Assembly (NCBI GenBank): GCA_029851415.1
Contig: CM056743.1
Coordinates: 28,842,405 to 28,906,404, forward strand
Source of the DNA: Eretmocerus hayati
Taxonomy: Eukaryota > Arthropoda > Insecta > Hymenoptera > Aphelinidae
Length of the DNA: 64,000 nt
Reading direction: 5' to 3'
The notes under the pieces were generated by a model. The model was not told the DNA's origin and made no database searches. It was given only the letters and a program-made list of their open reading frames with translations. This document shows, in pieces, positions 45,701 to 57,030 of the stretch. Every line of letters starts with the position of its first letter. Positions within the stretch are counted from its first letter, which is position 1. A program made the position numbers and the translations under genes.

Positions 45701-48700
45701 TGTTCTGATGCTTCCCGTTCCATGAAAATTTTTTAAAAAGGTTCTCTCCTCATTTCTGTTGAGCGCATGGATGAAATTTTCCATGCCTCAAGCAATGATA
45801 CCACCAGGAATTTCAAAATATATTGCAAGTCTGAAATTTTCTCAGAAAAAGTAGAATTTGACATGGAATTTATCCACGTGTTTTTTTATCTCGAATATAC
45901 CGATTGATTAATATTACTAATCCCCTCCGGCAACATTGGAAATATATATAACTTTTGGATTGATTTTGAGTCGAAGAAAATATGTACATGAAAGCCAAGC
46001 CCTTTCGAAACATTACTAAATCCCTCAATGCACCTGAGATACGACCCTATCTGTATAACAGAGCCTCGAACCGAGCTCTAACTTTACTTAAATGGCTTTT
46101 AGTCTGTGGAATCAGTCAACCCCGAGCGACAAATCGAACGAGACAACCGTCGTCAGGTGTTATAGGAGAATTGTATCAGATGAGCAAGATCACGATATGC
46201 GAGAACAATCCTGTCGACGATTATGATCTATATACCTTATTCGCTATGGGCGTATTGCGCACGTGAGGGTAGATTTGACGCGAAGCGCTGAGAGCCTTAA
46301 CAGATGTTGCTTCGATGCAGTAGCTTTCACCCCCGAAATATAATTCGCGCTCGTGCGGTTGCCTCGCGAATCTGTTCATATCCCCTCTACAGATTCTATA
46401 TTAGCTCATTCATGACATAGCTCTCGCCCTAGCTAAAAGACTATACGGCTTGTCAAACTTGATTTTATAACATCTCAGGTGGTATCCGAGTTTTGGTGAC
46501 TGAACTCTTTTTCTTAGGATAAGTGAGGGGGCCATTCGTTAAATCCTGTTTCCTTTCTTCATGGGATCGAATACGCCTGTTTGGACCCAGATAATATAAA
46601 AAAGATTCATAATAATACGACCTCGAATATTTATCCAAACGTTTCCAAAGTGATACCTTTTGGATTTAGATGCTTCATGCTACTCCGCGAAATCGGGACG
46701 GTCAAAAGTTGAACGATATAAAAAATTCGTCGAGAATCAATTACTAGGTACATTCAATCATTTTCCCGATATAATTCAAATTTTCCATCAATTAAATTAG
46801 AAATGAAGTCAATTTTTTTATTTTTTCCATCAGAAACGGTAGGTAGAAGTTCATCTTTGGCACGGTTTTTCATCTTTTTGATGTTTTTTCCGTGATATGT
46901 CGTGAGAGAAGTTTTATCGGAAAGTAAGTGGAATAGTTTTTTGTAGAATTTTGAAAGACCTTGGAAATAATGTCGTCTCATTCATCGAAAAACTGGATCT
47001 GCCCAAGGTGGTCAAAGAAACTTGAGAGAATAATACAAGGAATTCATATACGTTTTTGAGATATTTTCTTTCTATCTAAGAATTTCACAGTGGTTGTTCC
47101 TCGTTTACGGATATACAAAAGCACACCTTCTTGTAGATCCTCAAAGAATCCCCCAAGAACTATTAGACACATTCTGGGATAAAACTCATCCCTTCCAACT
47201 TTTCACGGAAAAATCAGCAATAAATACGTTAAGCTGTAAAACAATAGGATTTTTACATATCATTCATAATGGAAATATCGACACGATTGATTTTATTCGA
47301 TCCCATCGGTGGACGTTTTTGATTATTACGGTAAAATGACCGCGAGGGTACCTAAATATCTATCGCAAGGGAATTTTTCACATTGGTCAAGCTCTGACTT
47401 TCTCGACTTTTCGGCATAGCATGGAGTCTTACTCGATTTTGATTCCTGATAGAATTATATCTTGAAGATCATGTGAACAACCCCAGAAGTACTTTTGTAT
47501 CAACTCGAAGGAAACTCCTCGTTAGATTCGCGTGATTCTCAGACAGGATTGAGATTTCAAGTGTCGTTTGAGTCATTTTTGATTTCTCACTCAAATATGG
47601 ACCCTTACGAAAATCGAGAATACTGTCAAAAAAACTGTGATCATCAATCTCGACACAAGTTACAAGGAGATTTGTGAATAAAATTCCCGAATAATGACGT
47701 ATGAATCTATACCGGGCTAAGACTGGACCTGAAAACTAAACGGGGGAATTCTGTAGAATTTTTGTGAATAGATTTAAAGAAGTCAAGTCGGACTCCACGT
47801 GACGAATACATGTAATGATTTATTCCTTGAATTTTGAGATTTATGTACCACTGGTTCTATTACTGTTATTTTTCAGAACTCTGGATACAATCGTGCGATT
47901 CTCATTTAAAATTTCTCTTCAATGGGATCTTATCTGAAAATTTTGGGGCTTTTCATAAAAATATAAATTATAGGATTCTCCATTGCAATTGATACTAATA
48001 TTTTGATTCAGGGAGTACTTTAATTAACTATAAGAAGGCTCCAGCTGATCCTTCAAAATATTGTAAATCCCTAATATCTTTATAAGTCCGCACTACCAGA
48101 AGTTCTCGTAGTGCGGCGTTTAATTGCGAGTACATAGATGGCAAATTCAAGATCAGAACTGCTCGAAGAATTGGTGGAACAGTATCGAATATTCTGATCC
48201 TGTTGTTCGTCCTCAAAACTACCCCAAAGGCTTTACAATGCTACTTTAGAGACGCTGTTCTGATGTTAAAATGGAATCTCCAGAAAATATTCTAAAAATT
48301 CCCTACATGCCACAATTTTGTTACTCCATGAATATTCTTCATCATCAAAATAAGAGTGACTCCAAAAATAGTCTGTCATCCACGCGGTCGAAATCTCTTC
48401 AAAATACTAACATAACCTTCCTCTTATTCGAACTAATGTTCTCAGAAACAACACCCACGATCCAGCAAAAATAACTCACAAAAACACGTCACTTTGAATA
48501 AGTCGCAAAAATCCGGATAAAAATTGCCAGCCAACTGAACTCAAACCATAGGTATCCATACATCACCAAAGTATTAGCTTCACAAAGCTCCACGATTCGT
48601 CTCATCTCTGAATCCGTATACAATTTTCGACGTAACTCCAGTTCCCCTCTCAATTCTAAGCGAAAAACACACGCTTCAGAATACATATACGACAAATAAG

Positions 48701-49779
48701 GGAGTTATAATACACAGACAGAAGCTGAAACATACCTTTCAGAAGTTCTATATAAAGTTAAGCTTTCACAAGGCAAGATGAAATCCGCGAATCCCGCATG
48801 TACATGGAAAAATATATAGAGCAAGCGTGGGTGATGGAAGTATTATACTTTTGGTGCGAGGGTTGTGGGGAGCTCATTTGTCGCAACTGATTTGGGCTTT
48901 GAACGACGACGATGCGTGGCAATTACTCTCTCTATATATACATATTTCTCCCACAGATTCTGAAAGCGTGACATCAGGGATGAAACTTTGCGTCTCGTCG
49001 AGCTTTTATACGCTTTGTCAAGCTTCGAAATGGATCAGCTGCTTAAATTTGCACGTGGGTTCTTTGGGATACAAAGTCTTTACCTGTGTTGAAGGTTCAA
49101 ATGAGGGGTTAATGTGTGAAAATACGTGGGCATTTTGAGTATGCAGATCCTTATAAGGTGAATTCTATGTTTCTGGATGTAAAAAATCATTATTTTTAAT
49201 GCAATAGGTCAGAAAAATCAAAATCGAGCTTGTAGCCTGATGAGAGCAATCCGAAAATAATCATTTCCAGATGTTACAAGAGCGATGTTCCACATTAGTT
49301 TTCCAAACTCTTCTTTAATAATCCTCATGAAAGTTGAATTTTTACTAAAAGTAGATTGCTGAGTGAGAAGCACCAACCCGAATCGAAGAAAATTGTTTTT
49401 GAATTCCACTCGAATTTATCCAGAGAGCTTTCATGAGTATAAAAATATCATTGGGATATATCTCGAGATCTCATACTTCAGATACTATGAATTTCAAGTT
49501 TTGTTTTTGAATGCAACTTCAGGCTTCCCCAATTTAGGATGTGCCTATTTTTTGAGCTGAGGCTATTGAAAAATATGTTTAGTATTTTTATCCTGGTCTG
49601 AAGTGACTTCGACCAAAGAAAAGTTATCCTCAAGAAAAGAGGTGCAATCTTGGGGAAAGTCATGCCAATTTGACCCATCAATCATAATTCGATTATACAA
49701 GTGTGTTCCGTTCATGACCATTGAAATTCCCCTGCGATGTAAGAGCTACAAAAAAAGGTGAGAAAAAAAAATTTTGAGA
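42778..49779. other. Seven-kilobase intergenic region, no supported gene
   Basis: Only short frames, none with recognisable domains, signal peptide or splice partners. A G-rich run lies at about 43400-43420. Frames near 45982-46266 and 44814-45044 were considered and not accepted. No transposon termini were recognised, though old relics may be present. Confidence 0.4.
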
Positions 49780-50909
49780 AAGAAAAAATATCTGCTGGAT
49801 ATTGCTTTTGAATCAAGTGGAGAAGATCCTTGTCTATTCATCAAGAAGGTGGATGGAAAAATCATTTTCCTGGTTGTTACGTTGATGATTCTTTAATCAC
49901 TGCTGAATTCATCGAAATGGTCGACAAGATTGCCGATTAGTTGAGATAAAAGTTCAACTCCGTTGATCTTAGATTGCTCCAACAAATCTGGGTATTGCGG
50001 TGAGGAGAAACTCGGATAATTTTTTCTGTTTAGAACAATCCCAACACATCGATCAAATCTTGGGAAGATTCGGACTGCAAGATGCAAAGATATCAAGTAT
50101 AACTTCGGATACTGGCTACTTGAAGGTGAAAGAAGGCCAACCTCGCATGGAAAATAGTGAGCGTCATCAACTAGCGGTTATATCCGGTCTCGTTAACTCG
50201 AGACCTCGAGACCGGATATAACCGCTAGTTGATGACGCTCACTATTTTTCGGTTGATGACGCTCACTATTTGACGGTCTCGAGTTAACGAGACCGGATAT
50301 AACCGCTAGTGTCTCAATTTGAGCCAGTAATACCAATCACCTTTGTCCATTGACTGGGCCGAAACAAAGAGCACCTGTCGCTATTTGGAAGGTACTCAAA
50401 ATTGTGAACTCATACTTGGTGCCCAAAATAGCGAGAAAATACTCGTTGAATACGCTGATGCAGATTGGGCGGAAAATGGATCAGACCGCAAATCTAATGG
50501 TGAATATTTATTTCAATTCTTTGAAGCTCCCGTCAGCTGGTCTCTTCAGAAATAAACTTCAGTCGCTTTATTATCAACCGAATCAGAGTACTTCGCTTTG
50601 GTGGAGGTATGTTAGGAATATTTATGGTTACGCCGTTCGATTGAAGAATCTCTCGGCGGAAAAATGGATGCAACGTCCATCTACAAAGACAACTAGAGTT
50701 GTTTAGTGTTGACGAACAATAAGAAGTTGAGTCATCGATCCAAACATATTGACACAAAGTAGCATTTCATTAAGATGCTGAAAGAAGAAGCTTCATTGAT
50801 TTTGAATATTGTCCAACTGAAAATATGCTGGCAGATATGCTCACCAAACCGCTGGGCAAGAACCGATTAAAAATACTGGCAGAAAAGTATAGCCTTGATA
50901 TGAAATGAG
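49780..50909 (+). pseudogene. Copia-type (Ty1/copia) retrotransposon relic: end of reverse transcriptase and RNase H
   Basis: Fragments in several frames follow the order of the 3' part of a Copia polyprotein. First comes a reverse transcriptase piece with DPCLFIKK and a following VDD-like stretch (about 49800-49930), then QHIDQILGRFGLQDAK (about 50040-50090). RNase H pieces follow (STCRYLEGTQ, YADADWAENGSDRKSNG; 50365-50555), and the C-terminal ADMLTKPLGKNRL ends with a stop at about 50909. Frameshifts and stops separate the pieces, and the gag, protease, integrase and 5' LTR are not recognisable upstream, so the copy is dead. Confidence 0.85.
50152..50310. repeat. Local inverted duplication inside the Copia relic
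   Basis: The 54-bp segment 50152-50205, containing GCGTCATCAACTAGCGGTTA, is followed at once by its own inverse (50206-50249). A partial repeat of that inverse follows (50250-50271, TTGATGACGCTCACTATTT), then another inverse part (50272-50310, ending ATAACCGCTAGT). Identity is near perfect. The duplication interrupts the Copia reading frame. Confidence 0.85.
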
Positions 50910-50933
50910 GCTAATGTAATCGTCGAGGAAGGG

Positions 50934-53011
50934 TGATGGAATACGGTGATTTTTCAGCTCCAACATATATGCAGTTTCGACCCCCGCACCTAAAGGCCGG
51001 ACCTCTTCCGGCATCTTCAGGTCGAAAAGGGACCCAAGGACCATTACCATCGCCGGTGCAGTTGCATAGCTCAGTCAGCCCGCGGCTCTTAAGCCCGTTG
51101 CTATATGATGGATTCCGCGCCGAAGCGACCTATGGAAAGGGGTCATCTCTCAGATTCTTTTTTAACCTTTTTCATTCGATTCTATGGCCCAAAATAGGAA
51201 CTTTGAACCGCCTATGAGGTCCAAAAAAAATTTCTCCTCTCCATTGCACGCACATCCGTAAACAGACCGAAAATTTATCGTGTAAAAATCGATGCTCTTT
51301 TATTCACGAAAATAGGAATATTACGAGTTTTTGAATAGCTATCGATTTGCGGGCTGCGGCATCTGAAAGGGCATTAAAAAACCTATCGAAAACGTTGTCG
51401 AAAATCCCTCCTCTGTGATTTGGAGGCCTCCTGGAGGCAAAAGAGTGTTTTTCACTAAAATGTTAATTTCCCAAAAAGCCATTTTTTTTATTTTTTGAAA
51501 ATCATATATTTGACGTGAAATTTTGCGTCCTTTCGAAAAAAGTGGGTTTCAGAAAAGTTTGGGGCGATCCAAGTGACTTATGAGCCATTTTTTGAAAATT
51601 CGATTTTTACGGTTTCAGAAAAAGGCGATTTTCTGCGCATGCGCACAAATGTAGACTTTCGGCGCCATGTTCAATGGAAAGCTGACAAAATTTCCTATAA
51701 AATGACTACCCGCAAATTTGAAATTCATGCACTGAAACGGGATCCGCAACGATTAGTTATATCGAATCAAAATCACATGAAAATTCAGCCCATTGGCGCC
51801 TTCGTGGCACCTGCTGAGATGACACATCCACGAGATCTTCTCGGGACTCAATTTCGAGTACGAAATCGACCTGAAAAAAATTCGGACCACATGGTTTCAA
51901 CGTAAAATTGTATGAACTTTCAAAATATGCGATGAAAACCCCCGTTTGAGGCGAACCCGAGGTGCTACATTCAATTTTCTGCCAGAAAATACGAAATTTC
52001 ACATTGAAAATCGCAAAAAATTGAATGTAGCACCTCGGGTTCGCCTCAAACGGGGTTATTTATCGCATATTTTGAAAGTTCATACAATTTCACGTTGAAA
52101 CCATGTGGTCCGAATTTTTTTCAGGTCGATTTCGTACTCGAAATTGAGTCCCGAGAAGATCTCGTGGATGTGTCATCTCAGCAGGTGCCACGAAGGCGCC
52201 AATGGGCTGAATTTTCATGTGATTTTGATTCGATATAACTAATCGTTGCGGATCCCGTTTCAGTGCATGAATTTCAACTTTGCGGGCAGTCATTTTATAG
52301 GAAATTCTGTCAGATTTCCATTGAACATGGCGCCGAAAGTCTACATTTGTGCGCATGCGCAGAAAATCGCCTTTTTCTGAAACCGTAAAAATCGAATTTT
52401 CAAAAAATGGCTCATAAGTCACTTGGATCGCCCCAAACTTTTCTGAAACCCATTTTTTTCGGAAGAACGCAAAATTTCACGTCAAATATATGATTTTCAA
52501 GAAATAAAAAAAAATGGCTTTTTGAGAAATTAACATTTTAGTGAAAAACACTCTTTTGCCTCCAGGAGGCCTCCAAATCGCACAGGAGGAATTTTCGACA
52601 ACGTTTTCGATAGGTTTTTTGATGCCCTTTCAGATGCCGCAACCCGCAAATCGATAGCTCTTCAAAAACTCGGAATATTCTCATTTTCGTGAATAAAAGA
52701 GCATCGATTTTTACACGATAAATTTTCGGTCTGTTTACGGATGTGCGTGCAATGGAGAGGAGAAATTTTTTTTGGATCTCATAGGCGGTTCAAAGTTCCT
52801 ATTTTGGGCCATAGAATCGAATGAAAAAGGTTAAAAAAGAATCTGAGAGGTGACCCCTTTCCGTAGGTCGCTTTGGCGTGGAATTCATCATATTACAGTT
52901 TCTCTGTCATTTTATTATGTATTTGTAATTTTTGTCTGATTTATTCACTACGCTAATCAACCAACTGTGTAATCTGTGTTCAATTAAGGTGTTCATCATC
53001 AAATCCTAACA
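50934..53011 (+). mobile_element. 3' LTR of the Copia relic, split by a large palindrome
   Basis: A purine-rich tract (GAGGAAGGG) ends at 50933 and the LTR starts TGATGGAATACGG. After the inserted palindrome (51103-52893) the flanking sequence resumes and ends TCCTAACA at 53011. TG...CA ends and a terminal TCCTAACA are usual for Copia LTRs. Without the insertion the LTR is about 287 bp. The inner boundary is inferred, since the 5' LTR is not present for comparison. Confidence 0.6.
51103..52893. repeat. 1.79-kb near-perfect palindrome inserted in the Copia LTR
   Basis: Two arms of about 875-880 bp are separated by a loop of about 36 nt at 51979-52015. Outer pairs include GCGACCTATGGAAAGGGGTC (left) with GACCCCTTTCCGTAGGTCGC (right). 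Inner pairs include AGGTGCTACATTCAATTTT with AAAATTGAATGTAGCACCT. Over one 330-nt stretch the arms differ at only four positions. Each arm contains a 110-codon open frame reading toward the centre, but the frame starts with GTG and all four differences change an amino acid, so it is unlikely to be a conserved protein. Arms this alike imply recent formation or gene conversion. Confidence 0.88.
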
Positions 53012-54222
53012 ATTTTTTTGAGAAATCAGAGCTGCTTCAGGAACAAGATATCAACCCAGCCTTTCTAACATTCATAGTAGAGGAATTTTGTTTTTAGGCC
53101 ACTTCCAATACTTCTTGTCAAACGTTAACAAAATTTCGAGCATGCACGCTGATAGTGAATGTAATCGTGTGTATTTGTGATGCAAGTGTGGACGTGAGCT
53201 CCATTGTCAAAGTCCGCAGCGCCTGAATGTGCTTCTTTACGATCACCAAACATTCGGCAACCCGGTAACCGAGCAGTCTGACTTTTCATCTAAATCACAA
53301 GTTTTCACAAATCACAAGTGATTCAGCAATGACCCGCTCCTCCTCCCTGACTACCGAATTCCGGGCTCGGACCGCAGCACAAGGCCGAAACCCTCCCCTC
53401 GGGGGGGGGGGGGGGGGGGGGGGGACTCTTTTGTCTTTTTTGGGCCCAGGGAGCCCCACGGGTTGATTGATAAGTCGTCCAGACTCGCATCGTTATCGCT
53501 CGAAGACGAGTCGAATGCGAGTCCCTAGACTCACCCATTCCCGGGGTGCCGGATGGAGATGTGCGGTCTCCACGCTCCGGTGGGCGCTGACTGAGGCCGA
53601 GAGCTCGTCAGATTCCAGGGACGAGGCACCAAGGCGCCCTGAACCCCCTTGCGGCTAGAAAAACGATGTAGAAAGAATAACGAGTTCATTTTCAAAGAGA
53701 CACACAAGAGTCAAATTTCCAACTACATTGGACGATGGAACACTGGGCTTGAACCGCTAGTCGAAGTGATCAGATTCATCCTATTCTTGCACTCGCGCGC
53801 GCTGTTCTGATCCATTTTGTTTTGTACATCGACCACACAACCCAGTACGTAGCAGATGGCTGGCCGTCAGAATTCAAGTTCTGCGCGAGGAACGCGTAAA
53901 TTATATACTGATTGATATCTAAAAATGGATCATGTTTCTATTATCGAAGTTTTTGGTGGCAATACAAACCTTTCATGAAATGCGTTTCCAACATAATCTC
54001 GTGAGATTTCTCGGCGAGAAGGAGAATATACCGAGATAAGAACGAGATGGGAAACAACGATCTCGCCGAGGATGAGATCGAGATCGAGATGAGGGGAAAA
54101 TTACCGAGGCGAGGACAAGATAGCCTCTTTCTTGTCTCTTCTCGTATCGCGGAAGCCCCAAATATCAAACCTCTGCACCTCTCATCGACTGTATGGATTT
54201 GCATGTATGACACGTCAGCCGT
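53012..54222. other. Intergenic stretch with a GC-rich patch and a 24-base G run
   Basis: At 53340-53660 the composition jumps to GC-rich, and 53401-53424 is an unbroken run of 24 G. Frames through it are Pro/Arg-rich and unrecognised; the patch could be the 5' part of a non-LTR retrotransposon. Around 54040-54110 there is a GAGATCGAGATC-type simple repeat. Confidence 0.4.
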
Positions 54223-54662
54223 AGGGTGGCTCTATTTTGGATCAAAAAGGTTGTAGAAAATTGTAGCAAAAAGCAAACTGTGGGTCTAGAAAAGACCTGC
54301 AGAATGCCACGAAAGTTTTTTCGATGGACTCATCCCCGTCAAAATGACAGGTGATTGATCGAAGTAGTTTTCTTCTATTTTTGTCATCGATTTGGACACA
54401 TTAAGAAAATTGGAAAAAAATTCGTCTCACATGATTTGAAAGATCTTTTCATGACCTTCGAAATGCTTCTTTAAATGCCCTTGTAGACCCAAGAAGATTG
54501 GAGTTATCGTCGAATCAGTACAGGTACGCATGTTCCATTATTTATGGAAGGAACCATATATCCTATCACGAATCCGGCACTATTAAAACTATCTTCAAAA
54601 CTACGATAAAATTCTTTCCTTTCTCCTCTACCTCAAAGTTTAATTTTGCGGAATGACCCTAC
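54223..54662. repeat. Possible MITE with TAGGGTGG / ACCCTA ends
   Basis: TAGGGTGG at the left and TGACCCTA at the right could be short hAT-like termini, but only six bases match and no target duplication was found. Confidence 0.2.
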
Positions 54663-54920
54663 CGATACAGGTTAGTCGGGATGTTAATGTCAAACTACCA
54701 TATTATACGTGGGACTGATCGCTTCAGCTTGGTTCGATATAATGTCGAGAAAACTCGGTTGACGATGAGAATTCCCTCGACGAGACGAGATCAGAAATCT
54801 TGATTTTTGAGTCCTTAAAATAATGCGCTCGAAAAGGCAGTGAATTTTTCCTCGTCGAGACGAGAACGCCCGAACTTCTCGTGTGTCTCGCTCGATGGTA
54901 GCCTTAATTTTCACAAATCT

Positions 54921-55317
54921 GAAACAAAGTCGCGGCTAAGTATGCATAACAGCATTATGACTAGAGAATTTGATTCTGAGATGGATCATGCACATTGAGT
55001 TCTTGTGTTTTAAATTGGAAAATTGCCCGAAATGATAAAATGGCCGAGACTCAATCTGATACGTCACATGCACATGGCAAGCTTATTACATTATCTAGTT
55101 GTATTTGTAAAAAATTCTGACGAGAATTCTGATATATTTTATAGATAAATCTAGGGTGCTATGTGCATGTTACGTATCAGATCGAGTCTCGGATATTTTA
55201 TTATTTCGAGCAATTTTCTAATATGAAACACAAAAGCGGAAAGTGTATAATCTATCTAAAAATCTTATATCCTCTACTCGTTATGCTTTCATGCATGCTT
55301 ATCCGCGACTTTGTCTC
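54921..55317. repeat. 397-bp foldback element
   Basis: GAAACAAAGTCGCGGCTAAG (54921-54940) is matched in inverse by CTTATCCGCGACTTTGTCTC (55298-55317). Inner pairs include GCCGAGACTCAATCTGATAC with GTATCAGATCGAGTCTCGG and the bases beyond. No coding content. Confidence 0.75.
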
Positions 55318-56030
55318 GAAATTGTAAAAATCTGATACTTCATGTCGTATTGCAGTTTGGAAGTCGAAAAATGAGCGGTTCAGTGAGTTTGAAAGGGGTC
55401 GAGGATGCAGAATCCAATTCCTTGTCTACCAAACCGCTCATTTCAAAGCAGAGGTTCGGCCAGATCACAATGTGAGTGTTGAATAAATGGACAAAGTGGA
55501 CAATCGTTGGAGAATTTGAATGAAAATTAGGATAAGCATGTTTTCATCGAAAGATGTATCAGAACCTGGAATTACTCACTTAATCATTCGAGAGATGAGA
55601 TTATCTCGATCAATTTCATCCGAGCCAGTGGTGATGATTTTATTGCCATTCAGCAGTTGTGACAACGTTCAAGATCTCAATATTGTCAAATTCAAAATAA
55701 ATGCAAGAATCGTGCAAGAGTGAGAGCGATTGTTTTGACCACACTGAATATTGTATAAAATTTTTAGAATAGTTTGACATCCATCACTTGAGTACAGTAA
55801 CTGGAAAACATTTGATCCATTCTACCATTATGGCAATCTTATTCCTAACAAACTATGTAATTTGAGTTTAAGAGTACAGTTTCACAAATTGCTGTATCCA
55901 TACTCAGAGAAAAAAATCACACCAATCTGAAAACTTGAAAATATGATCTGGTGTGTATCATCAAAGCTTGGTGATGTGTTTAGGGAATATCATGCCAAAT
56001 ATACCCTGGAATCCTTACAACTCAACCTAG
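55318..56030. other. Intergenic stretch, nothing recognised
   Basis: AT-rich with short frames only. Confidence 0.4.
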
Positions 56031-56988
56031 AATTGAGGGGGTGGGTGGAAAAAGGGCGTAACTGCAAAATGGTCATTTTGAGAAAATCAATAAAAACTTA
56101 ATAGAAACCGTTAGAGACATAATTAGACGAGTTGAGCTCACTTATTTCGAAGAAGATAGCATTCTCGAAATAGCCGAACCCGAGCCGGGGGATCAAATTT
56201 GATTTCGAGCTTTTTTCAGCGATTTCAAAAAATGCAATTACGCCCTTTTTCCGAATACAGGGTCAAATTTCGGTCTTTCTTCCTCACAAAAAGTGGGATT
56301 ATATCTCGAGATCAAGTCCAATCATCTCCAAATTTTTTGAGAGTGTTCCTGGGCATGTTTTGAAAGTTATCTGATTGCTAGGCGGTGTTTCGATTCATGC
56401 TCCACAGTTCTATGGACACGAAATCTTCCATCAGCCGTGTGAAAATGACGAGACATTTTCTTCGCTAGGGAAGGGTAAAAACACTTAATTTGAAGGTGAA
56501 ACAACATGTTTTTATCGTTATATTAGGTCGAAAACCGTTTCCAAACTTTGGAGAATTTTTATAAAATTTTTCCTCTGTAATAAGGCCCTTTTTCCAGATC
56601 CACCCTCACTTACGCCCTCTTACAGAGTAATTACGCCCTTTTAAATCTTTTCAGTCAGGTACTTAAGCCCTTTTTCCAAATTCTGTTGGGCTCAGCAAAA
56701 AATGAAGCCCTGCTTTTGAAATGATAACACAGCAGTTACGCCCTTTTTACATCTTATTACAGCAGTTACGCCCTTTCAACATTCTATCATCGCACTTACG
56801 CCCATTTATCGTGCAGATGAAAGGGCGTAATGGCGGTTACGCCCTTTTATCTGCCAGATGGTTTTTGGGGTCTTACGAAAAACGGATTTCGGGGGGTGAT
56901 AGATCTTGGTATAGGGGCTTAAAAAAAAAGATGTCCGGAAGAAGGGCATAATGGCGGTTACGCCCTTTTTCCACCCACCGCCTCAATT
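56031..56988. mobile_element. Element with inverted ends and about 13 TTACGCCCTTT motifs
   Basis: AATTGAGG (56031) leads to GGTGGGTGGAAAAAGGGCG at the left, mirrored by CGCCCTTTTTCCACCCACC and CCTCAATT at the right (ending 56988). The motif TTACGCCCTTT or a close variant occurs near 56052, 56239, 56610, 56630, 56663, 56734, 56764, 56794, 56820, 56836, 56941 and 56957, in both orientations and concentrated in the right half. Such arrays near element ends are often transposase-binding sites. No transposase is present. The right end is 42 bp from the first possible start codon of the esterase. Confidence 0.8.
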
Positions 56989-57030
56989 GCAACCCGTCAA
57001 AAATTCCTAAATCCAACCTTCTGATTATAT

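Noticed and set aside
45982..46266. A 94-codon frame in the long gene-free region
   Set aside because: No family resemblance and no supporting splice or promoter signals.
46544..47320. Possible inverted pair around ATGGGATCGAATA and TATTCGATCCCAT
   Set aside because: Only about 13 bases match and the sequence between does not pair further, so chance is likely.
54223..54662. A hAT-like element suggested by TAGGGTGG and TGACCCTA
   Set aside because: Only about six terminal bases match and the 8-bp flanks do not agree, so it is kept only as a low-confidence repeat.
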